This document shows positions 1-5,129 of a stretch of 5,129 nt of DNA, one piece after another. The DNA is from a bacterium (GTDB lineage: Bacteria > Patescibacteriota > Patescibacteriia > Patescibacteriales > JALTFF01). The position numbers were made by a program, and so were the translations under genes. Position 1 is the stretch's first letter; every line of letters begins with the position of its first letter. Location of the stretch: NCBI GenBank assembly GCA_027007465.1, contig JALTFF010000141.1:1-5129 (forward strand), read 5' to 3'. A model generated the notes under the pieces. It was given only the letters and a program-made list of their open reading frames with translations, was not told the DNA's origin and ran no database searches.

Positions 1-2
1 GT

Positions 3-356
3 GTTATAAATTTTTTAGGTTCTGTGCCATATACGCAAATTCCTAAATATTTAAGTAAGGCTGATTTATTCGTTAATATGAGCCATACTGGCAGTTTAGA
101 CAAAGTTATGCTGGAGGCGATGGCTATCGGACTCCCTGTGATTACATGTAATGAGTCTATGTTTGAAGTATTAGGTAGATATAGAAAAGAATTTATGTTT
201 AAAAAAAGAGATTTTAAAGCATTGTCCATGAAGATTAAAATGGTTATAGATTTCAACAATACTGAAAGAAGCAAAATAAGAAAAGATATGAAAAAAATTG
301 TTATTAAAAATCACAACCTAAGTGGATTAATTAATAAAATTATTAAAGAATTATGA
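3..356 (+). CDS. GT4 (GT-B fold) glycosyltransferase, C-terminal part, cut by window edge
   Basis: This is the C-terminal, nucleotide-sugar-binding half of a family 4 retaining glycosyltransferase, 117 visible residues of a protein normally about 350-400 long. The frame is open to the left edge (V-I-N-F-L-G-S precede the GTG at 24), so that GTG is an internal valine and the true start lies outside the window. Visible blocks are FLGSVPYTQIPKYLSKADLF (residues 4-23) and GSLDKVMLEAMAIGLPVIT (about 30-48), the donor-binding loop and the Glu-Ala-Met-Ala-x-Gly-x-Pro helix of GT4 enzymes. The first Glu of the common E-x7-E motif is Gly here, a variation seen in GT4 proteins with a GSLDKV loop. The C-terminus ends normally in a Lys/Ile-rich helix and TGA. 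An ATGA overlap (353-356) joins it to the decayed radical SAM gene that follows, suggesting a former operon. The donor and acceptor sugars cannot be told. Confidence 0.9.
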   Translation, partial: VINFLGSVPYTQIPKYLSKADLFVNMSHTGSLDKVMLEAMAIGLPVITCNESMFEVLGRYRKEFMFKKRDFKALSMKIKMVIDFNNTERSKIRKDMKKIVIKNHNLSGLINKIIKEL

Positions 357-370
357 TTGATTTATCAGGA

Positions 371-1237
371 ATGAAAAAAAAAATTTAATAGTTAATACTT
401 GTTCGAGTGATAAAAAATTGACAGGCATGGTGATGCGGGAAGACTGATCGGTGGATAGCTATTTTAAATCTGCTATTCCTGGTTCTGATGTAAAATATTT
501 AGATAAAAATAATAAAGATAATTCTTTAAATAAATTTTAGATGCAGCAAGAGACAGGAATGTTGTAGGATTTTCAATTACTTCAATGTAAATAAAATATA
601 CTTTGCCGTTTATTAAATATATCCGTAGTAATTATCAGAAAATAAAATTATCATAGGATGAATTCATCCTATATTATTCCACAAACAAGACTATAACTGC
701 TGGGTAGATGAATGGATCGCATATGAACTACCCAAAGATAATTTATTGTATAAATTTTTACCTGAAAAAATAAAGTAGGCTTATAAAAATAAATGTGCAC
801 AGATTGTTACAGGATTTAATTACTCATATAAATGCGCATTTTGTGTAAATAGCGTGAGAAAATGCGAATATGAAAGCCGACCAGTCGAAAAGATTTTTAG
901 AGATGTTGAATATATAGTTAAAAATTTCAATCCACGTGAGATATATTTTAAAGTTGAAATATTAGGCTCGCAAATATATCATCCTTATCATGGCGGATTA
1001 GTATATGAAGATGCTAAGAAATACGGACTAAAACTGCCGGACAATTTTGAAGATTGGGCGACTTATTATGACAAAACCCATTAGGCGATATATTTAAAGC
1101 TAACTACTCCTGTTTTGACTGGCAAAGAGAATAAAATTTTGCCTTATATATGGATTATAGTGCGTTATGGATTAAATTATAGTAAGTCAAAAAATCCGAT
1201 TAAGAAATTAATTGATTATAATTTTTTGGTTCACTGA
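371..1237 (+). pseudogene. Decayed B12-binding radical SAM protein gene
   Basis: Fragments in different frames join into one cobalamin-binding radical SAM protein. N-terminal: NLIVNTCSSDKK, MVMRED, SYFKSAIPGSDVKYLDK. The B12-binding Rossmann domain follows: VVGFSITSM, TLPFIKYIRSNYQKIK, IIIG-stop-IHPILF (normally a GG-x-HP loop). Next come DEWIAYELPKDNLLYKF and the radical SAM start TGFNYSYKCAFCVNS. The CxxxCxxC cluster motif reads Tyr-x3-Cys-x2-Cys, Tyr being TAC at 821-823. VEKIFRDVEYIVKNFNPREI then jumps within a few codons to IYHPYHGGLVYEDAKKYG, normally near the end of the barrel, so roughly 150 residues seem deleted near 945-985. Other lesions are a slip in the A10 tract at 374-383, frame changes near 535 and 645, and stops at 445, 588, 659, 776 and 1082. 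The old start was 371 or 353, both in frame. A possible tail, DIKLFMYLRGKFLKIV, lies at 1262-1309 in the same frame. Such proteins run about 450-550 residues and occur in glycan loci; the substrate is unknown. Confidence 0.85.
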
Positions 1238-1337
1238 AAATTAAGATGATCCGGAGGTTAAGACATTAAACTGTTTATGTATTTAAGAGGTAAATTTTTG
1301 AAAATAGTTTAAAAGTGTTGATTATTAATTGTTATAT

Positions 1338-1365
1338 TTGAGATATTTTTAAACCGATTTATATT
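1338..1365 (+). promoter_or_regulatory. Possible sigma70-type promoter before the 370-aa GT4
   Basis: TTGAGA (1338-1343) and TATATT (1360-1365) are separated by 16 bases, 52 bases before the ATG at 1418. The match is reasonable, but AT-rich DNA gives such matches by chance. A second candidate -10-like stretch, TATAAATAATATT, lies just upstream of the gene at about 1389-1401. A local promoter would make sense because the upstream gene is dead. The call is weak. Confidence 0.25.
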
Positions 1366-1417
1366 AATTATTTTTTATTCTAGTGAATTATAAATAATAT
1401 TTTGCAATTTAATTGTT

Positions 1418-2530
1418 ATGCTTTTAAAAGATAATAAGAATAATAACAGAATAACGGTTTGTTATTTCGGCATCTATAAACCGACCATGGCCCGCAATAA
1501 AGTTTATTTAAATGGGTTAAAAGAAAATGGTGCAGAGATAATTGAATGTATTGATTCTTCAAGATCTTTTGTAAAATTTTGGCACTTGGTTGTTAAGCAC
1601 TGGAGAATAAGAAAGCAGTATGATATATTGTTTGTCGGTTATTTAAGTAATTTAGTTGTTCCTTTAGCTAAGATTATTTCTGGGAAGAAAATAATCTATA
1701 ACGCGCTTAATTCGATGTATGAAGGTGTTGTTTTAGACAGGGAAATATATGGAAAATATTCTCCAATGAAAATTTATTTTTGGTTAGTTGATTTTTTGGC
1801 TTTACATTCTGCAGATTTAGTTTTAGTAGAAAGCAATGAGCAGAAAAAATTTATTACTGAAAAATTCAAGATTAAAGAGAATAAGATGGCAGTAATTTAT
1901 ACAGGCGCAGATAATCAAATTTTTTTTCCAGATCAAAAAATAAAAAAGAGAGAGAGATTTACAATAGTTTTCCGAGGAAAATTTTTGCCGGCAACTGGCG
2001 TGGAATATGTCATTAAAGCTGCTAAAGTATTACAAGAACGCCACCACAGCGGTGCAGACATGATTAATTTTTTAATTATTGGCCGCGGCTTATTGGAAAA
2101 GAAAATAAGAAAGATGATAAAAGATTTTAATTTAAAAAATATTGAATTGATTACTGAATATTTATCTAGCAATGAACTTCGAAGGAAAATGTTGTCTTGC
2201 CATATTTGTTTGGGCCAATTCGCCGACCATCCAAGAATGAATCGCACTATCCAAAATAAAACTTTTGAAGCCTTAGCATTAGGCATGCCATATATTACTC
2301 GTGATTCAGCCAGCAATAGGGAATTGTTAAAAGATAAAGAGAATTGCCTGTTCGTTAAGCCGGCTAATCCGGAAGATTTAGCAGATAAAATATTAGAATT
2401 AAAAAACAACTCTGAATTACGAGAAAAAATAGCTAAAAAAGGTCATGATTTATATAAAGAGAAGTTAAACCAAAAAGTTTTAGGCAAAAATTTTTTAAAA
2501 ATTATCACCGAAAGAGAAGATTTAAATTAA
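1418..2530 (+). CDS. GT4 (GT-B fold) glycosyltransferase, intact, 370 aa
   Basis: A complete family 4 glycosyltransferase, cytoplasmic or peripheral at the membrane, predicted to move a sugar from a nucleotide-sugar to a glycan acceptor. The N-terminal Rossmann domain (about 11-165) opens with ITVCYFGIYKPTMARNKVYL, typical of a GT4 subgroup whose first loop carries P-x3-R-N. The C-terminal domain starts after TGADNQIFFP (162-171). It shows IVFRGKFLPATGVEYVIKAA (183-202) with R185 and K187 in the donor-phosphate loop, FLIIGRG (218-224), and TFEALALGMPYITRDSASNR (282-301), followed by FVKPANPEDLADKI. E284 is the second Glu of E-x7-E; the first position is R276. Length is normal. The ATG is the only reasonable start, since an in-frame TAA lies at 1391 with no good start between, and no Shine-Dalgarno sequence precedes it. 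It stands between two pseudogenes yet has no lesion, so it is probably still selected. Donor and acceptor are unknown. Confidence 0.93.
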   Translation: MLLKDNKNNNRITVCYFGIYKPTMARNKVYLNGLKENGAEIIECIDSSRSFVKFWHLVVKHWRIRKQYDILFVGYLSNLVVPLAKIISGKKIIYNALNSMYEGVVLDREIYGKYSPMKIYFWLVDFLALHSADLVLVESNEQKKFITEKFKIKENKMAVIYTGADNQIFFPDQKIKKRERFTIVFRGKFLPATGVEYVIKAAKVLQERHHSGADMINFLIIGRGLLEKKIRKMIKDFNLKNIELITEYLSSNELRRKMLSCHICLGQFADHPRMNRTIQNKTFEALALGMPYITRDSASNRELLKDKENCLFVKPANPEDLADKILELKNNSELREKIAKKGHDLYKEKLNQKVLGKNFLKIITEREDLN

Positions 2531-2538
2531 TTTAATAA

Positions 2539-2583
2539 CCTGTTGCGTAATAGTCTTAATTTAAATTTTGTTAAGCAACCAGG
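2539..2583. repeat. Imperfect inverted repeat after the GT4 gene
   Basis: CCTGTTGC (2539-2546) pairs with GCAACCAGG (2575-2583) with one bulged base. An inner CTTAA (2555-2559) can pair with TTAAG (2571-2575), which shares one G with the outer arm. It sits 8 bases after the GT4 stop and 17 before the GT2 pseudogene. No T-run follows, so it is a poor intrinsic terminator; an RNA-stabilising hairpin or chance are alternatives. Confidence 0.3.
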
Positions 2584-2600
2584 CTTAATATACAAACAAT

Positions 2601-3284
2601 ATGAAAACTCTTTCTGTAATTATACCTATATAATGAAAAAATACAATAAAAGAGATATTATCAAGAGTTAAAAATAGCAATACAGAAGATATAAAAAAAG
2701 AAACAATATTAATTGATGATTTTTCAACTGGCGGCACAAAGGATACAATAAAAAGAGAATGAATATAAAAATCTTATCATGAAAAAATCAAGGCAAAGGC
2801 GCAGCAGTAAAATTAGGCTTCTCAAAAGCAACAGGTGACTTTATAATAATCCATGGTGCTGATTTAGAATATAATCCTGATGAATATTTTGAAATTATTA
2901 AACATATTATTAATGGCAAGGCAGATGTAGTTTACAGAATTAGATTTATCGACAATAAACCGCATAGAGTTTTGTATTTTTGGCATTATATCGGAAATAA
3001 ATTTCTAAAATTTTACAAATGTATTTACAAATTTGAATCTAACTGATATAGAAGCTTGTTACAAGGCGTTTAACAGAAAAGCTTGATATAATTAAAGATA
3101 AAATTACTTCTAAACGCTTCGGGACAGAGCCGGAAATAACTGCTTTAGTGGCTAGGAATAATTTAAGAATATATGAAATGGGATATCTTATGATGGTAGA
3201 ACATATAAAGAAGGAAAGAAAATAAACTGGAAAGATGGAATTGCTGCAATTTGGTATATTATTAAATATAATCTATTCAGGTAA
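2601..3284 (+). pseudogene. Decayed GtrB/DPM1-like GT2 polyprenyl-phosphate glycosyltransferase gene
   Basis: The joined frames give a GT-A fold family 2 enzyme of about 225 residues, the normal size of short GtrB/DPM1-type enzymes that transfer mannose or glucose to a polyprenyl phosphate. Blocks in order: MKTLSVIIPI, then EILSRVKNSN, ILIDDFSTGGTKDTIK (family DDGSTDGT), NQGKGAAVKLGFSKATGDF, IIIHGADLEYNPDEY (family QDADLEY), KADVVYRIRFID, HRVLYFWHYIGNKFL, FTNLNLTDIEACYKAFNRKA, KRFGTEPEITALVARNNLRI, SYDGRTYKEGKKINWKDG, and AAIWYIIKYNLFR before TAA. Frame changes occur near 2755, 2785, 3010, 3080 and 3180, plus a net 3-base loss near 2630-2640 that leaves a TAA at 2631. Other stops are at 2760, 3044 and 3084. 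The first Asp of the metal-binding DxD is Gly (GGT, 2855-2857). No Shine-Dalgarno precedes the ATG. Reading through to a natural stop and C-terminus shows fairly recent decay by small indels. The sugar cannot be assigned. Confidence 0.9.
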
Positions 3285-3318
3285 ATATAGACGGGGCGTT
3301 TTTAGGGTTAATTTAAGA

Positions 3319-3348
3319 AAAATTAGGATAATAAATTATACTAATTTT
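3319..3348 (-). terminator. AT-only inverted repeat between converging genes, possible weak terminator
   Basis: AAAATTAG (3319-3326) and CTAATTTT (3341-3348) form a perfect 8-base stem with a 14-base loop. Read on the - strand, the distal arm ends in CTAATTTTTCTT, giving a short T-run after the stem, as expected for termination of the leftward operon. The proximal arm includes bases of the - strand GT4 stop codon. The stem holds only one G-C pair, so it would be weak. Confidence 0.35.
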
Positions 3349-4540
3349 AATTAGAAGTTTGGTTCAAAATTTTTTTGTAAAGTTTTAAATAATTATTTAT
3401 CATTATATCTAAAGTAAAATTTTCTTTTACTCGCTGAATTGAATTTTCCGACATTTTATTTATTTCATCATCGTTTAGTTTAAAAATATATTCAATTCCA
3501 TTTATTAAATCGTCTGTATTTTGGTATTCGGCTATATAGCCGTTTTTTTTGTGGATTACTATCTCAGGAATGCCGCCAGTCTTAAAGGCCACTATAGGCG
3601 TTCCGCAAGATAGAGATTCTGCTGCCACTAAGCCGAATACGTCGGCAAGGGATGGATACAAGAATAAATCAGCAGATGAAAAATATTTAGCTAATATTTT
3701 TTTATCTTTAATATAATTTATATATTTTATATTGTTGCCGCCTAAATGTTCGCCTTGTTGATTATTTTCTTCTCCTATGCAAACGAATAATATATTTTTA
3801 TTGTTTTTGTAATAACTAATTATTTTTTCTATATATTGCCATCCTTTTAATATATTTTTTTTACCCCCCTTAGCTATAAATAAAATAATTTTTTTATTTA
3901 AAGGCAAATTAAGTTCCTGGCGGGTTTTATTTTTTTCGTATTTTTTAAAAATACTATTATCTATTCCATTATAAATTAAGGAAATATTTTGATCTTTTAA
4001 AATACTTTTCTCTATTTTTCTCTTAAGCCATACAGATGGCACAACGATATTTAATTTTGATTTTTTATAAATAGCATTTTTTTTACGTAGTAAATAATTA
4101 GTATTATCCCATAAAAACAAAAGAAATTTTCTCGGTTTAGGATTTTTACATTTAAGTTCATCAGTGCAACCACCTGTAAACGCCCACAAATCATGTTGCG
4201 TCCAGACAACCGGTTTTATTTTAGAAATTTTTGACAAAGTGTTTAAATTAAAAAAATTACTGTGCAGGTTATGACAATGAATAATATCGGCGTTTTTAAA
4301 TTCAGGCGTTTTTAAAATGTAATCAGTTTTAGCAAAAATGAGATCGTTAGCAAAAATTTTAACTAAATAATCTTGATATTTTTTGCGCGGAATCTGAAAT
4401 ACGTTTTTTTCCTGGGAATATTTTATGCCAACAAACATATTGACTGTATGCCCAAGCGCCATTAATTTGTTTCGGAGCTCCCATGAAACGATTGCAGCTC
4501 CACCTCGGTTATCAATTGTTCCTATTTGCAGTATGTTCAT
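3347..4540 (-). CDS. GT4 (GT-B fold) glycosyltransferase, intact, 397 aa, WcaC-like
   Basis: A complete family 4 glycosyltransferase of normal length, resembling the colanic-acid WcaC type. The N-terminal domain begins MNILQIGTIDNRGGAAIVSW, with the Gly-rich loop at G13-G14, then DIIHCHNLHSNFFNL (85-99) and VVWTQHDLWAFTGGC (111-125), the His-Asp-x-Trp-x-Phe-Thr-Gly-Gly-Cys signature of this group. The Cys-rich insert that usually follows is shortened to C125 and C131. NIVVPSVWL and LIYNGIDNSIFKK (188-200) lead into the C-terminal domain. This has the donor loop AKGGKKNILKGW (223-234), LFVCIGEENN, ADLFLYPSLADVFGLVAAES (290-309) and CGTPIVAFKTGGIPEIV. D300 and E308 hold the E-x7-E positions, the first conservatively changed to Asp. 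The ATG overlaps the upstream GT2 stop by four bases (ATGA), so translation is probably coupled; no Shine-Dalgarno is visible. It likely adds a sugar in the same glycan as the GT2. Confidence 0.94.
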   Translation of the reverse strand: MNILQIGTIDNRGGAAIVSWELRNKLMALGHTVNMFVGIKYSQEKNVFQIPRKKYQDYLVKIFANDLIFAKTDYILKTPEFKNADIIHCHNLHSNFFNLNTLSKISKIKPVVWTQHDLWAFTGGCTDELKCKNPKPRKFLLFLWDNTNYLLRKKNAIYKKSKLNIVVPSVWLKRKIEKSILKDQNISLIYNGIDNSIFKKYEKNKTRQELNLPLNKKIILFIAKGGKKNILKGWQYIEKIISYYKNNKNILFVCIGEENNQQGEHLGGNNIKYINYIKDKKILAKYFSSADLFLYPSLADVFGLVAAESLSCGTPIVAFKTGGIPEIVIHKKNGYIAEYQNTDDLINGIEYIFKLNDDEINKMSENSIQRVKENFTLDIMINNYLKLYKKILNQTSN

Positions 4541-5129
4541 TTTAATTTATTTAAAAAGTAATAGAAGGTATTTTTGCAATATTGATAAATTTTAGGAAAT
4601 TTTGTCTGTAAATGCCTCAAGAGAGGTATCTGACTTCGTATTTTGTAAATAGTTTTAGGATCTATAACAGATCCCTCATACTTTTTACGGATAATTTTTC
4701 TATCTTGAAAAAATTTATTATTTTGGCTGGCTGTTTTTGAATTTTCCCATATTCTAAAATTTGCCATTATTTTTGGTATACGTATTGCTTTATTATTTTT
4801 TAATATTCTTAGCCAAAAGTCATAATCCATTGCATAATGCAAATTTTCATCTAAAAAACCTATTTTATTTATTATTTTTTTTGTGAAAAACGCAGCTGGC
4901 TGGCAAATGGAATATCCTTTTTGGAGAAATGTATTGAAATTACCTTCGTCTGATTCCATAATCTCTTTAGTATTTTTTACTTTATCAATTTTGTATCCAT
5001 TACCATAAATCAAATCAACATCAGGATTTTCTTTGAATTTTTTCATAATAAATTCAAAAGCGTTAGGTTCATAATAATCATCTGAATTTATCCATGCTAA
5101 AATATCTCCCTTTGCGATTTTAAATCCTT
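4537..5129 (-). CDS. GT2 (GT-A fold) glycosyltransferase, N-terminus cut by window edge
   Basis: An inverting family 2 glycosyltransferase; 196 residues are visible and roughly 60-90 at the N-terminus lie beyond the right edge. The frame stays open past the ATG at 5046 to the edge, reading GFKIAKGDILAWINSDDYYE, which carries the Asp-Asp metal/nucleotide motif (SDD, visible residues 15-17). The ATG at 5046 is therefore an internal Met. Downstream are DVDLIYGNGYKID, GYSICQPAAFF (about 71-81), GFLDEN and HYAMDYDFWLRI (97-108), where the Asp of M-D-Y-D-F-W is the usual position of the catalytic base in this WcaA-like group, then IPKIMANFRIWENSKT. The tail is Lys/Tyr-rich, with PLLRHLQTKFPKIYQYCK, and shows no membrane segment. 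It is upstream of, and overlaps by 4 bases, the - strand GT4, so the two form an operon. Its promoter is outside the window. The sugar is unknown. Confidence 0.92.
   Translation of the reverse strand, partial: GFKIAKGDILAWINSDDYYEPNAFEFIMKKFKENPDVDLIYGNGYKIDKVKNTKEIMESDEGNFNTFLQKGYSICQPAAFFTKKIINKIGFLDENLHYAMDYDFWLRILKNNKAIRIPKIMANFRIWENSKTASQNNKFFQDRKIIRKKYEGSVIDPKTIYKIRSQIPLLRHLQTKFPKIYQYCKNTFYYFLNKLK

Noticed and set aside
445..661. UGA read as glycine (Gracilibacteria/SR1 code): TGA at 659 falls exactly at a family Gly position, and TGA also occurs at 445.
   Set aside because: The same relic also carries TAA, TAG and frameshifts, and the intact GTs contain no internal TGA. TGA ends the GT4 at 354-356 and the - strand GT2 at 4537-4539 at natural C-termini. 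A GGA-to-TGA mutation explains position 659.
854..1084. A separate 76-residue protein starting at GTG 854.
   Set aside because: Its frame continues upstream through the radical SAM cluster region, and its sequence is that family's middle and distal parts. It is a fragment of the relic, not a gene.
357..1417. Mobile element or RNA gene in the region poor in open frames.
   Set aside because: No terminal repeats, transposase motifs or tRNA-like cloverleaf were seen, and the stretch is accounted for by the radical SAM relic and a short AT-rich leader.
1933..2409. A 158-codon open frame on the - strand.
   Set aside because: It lies entirely opposite the intact 370-aa GT4, has no recognisable domain, and is a shadow of the AT-rich coding frame.
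2601..3284. Programmed frameshifting as the explanation for the broken GT2.
   Set aside because: Five or more shifts at unrelated places, several stops and loss of a DxD aspartate fit decay, not recoding at one slippery site.
4537..5046. A 169-aa protein starting at ATG 5046 on the - strand.
   Set aside because: The frame continues upstream to the edge with the catalytic SDD motif, so this Met is internal to a longer GT2.

Overview
The window is strongly AT-rich (about 70% A+T by eye) and consists almost entirely of glycosyltransferase (GT) genes, intact or decayed. It looks like the inside of a cell-surface glycan locus (polysaccharide, LPS-like or glycoprotein glycan). The short GT-B and GT-A proteins, Lys/Asn/Ile-rich composition, starts without clear Shine-Dalgarno sites, and the pairing of a B12-binding radical SAM protein with a GtrB/DPM1-like GT2 recall AT-rich uncultivated lineages such as Patescibacteria (CPR) or Omnitrophota. 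That placement is inference; there is no taxonomic marker here.

Layout on the + strand: (a) 3-356 is the C-terminal end of a GT4 glycosyltransferase cut by the left window edge. (b) 371-1237, possibly to 1312, is a heavily decayed B12-binding radical SAM gene with frameshifts, several stop codons, a large internal deletion, and Tyr in place of the first cluster cysteine. (c) 1418-2530 is an intact 370-aa GT4. (d) 2601-3284 is a decayed GtrB/DPM1-like GT2 with at least five frameshifts and a damaged DxD motif.

Layout on the - strand, convergent with the above: (e) 5129-4537 is a GT2 lacking its N-terminus at the right edge. (f) 4540-3347 is an intact 397-aa GT4, overlapping (e) by 4 bases (ATGA). 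An AT-only inverted repeat lies between the converging units.

The surviving genes would add sugars one after another to a carrier-linked or surface glycan. The two lost functions are a radical SAM modification enzyme of unknown substrate and a probable polyprenyl-phosphate sugar transferase. Both are dead while every flanking GT is open, so the pattern is selective decay and remodelling of the locus rather than poor sequence quality. No RNA gene, insertion sequence, CRISPR array or origin was seen, and no convincing new molecular system; the relic radical SAM gene is the most notable content.
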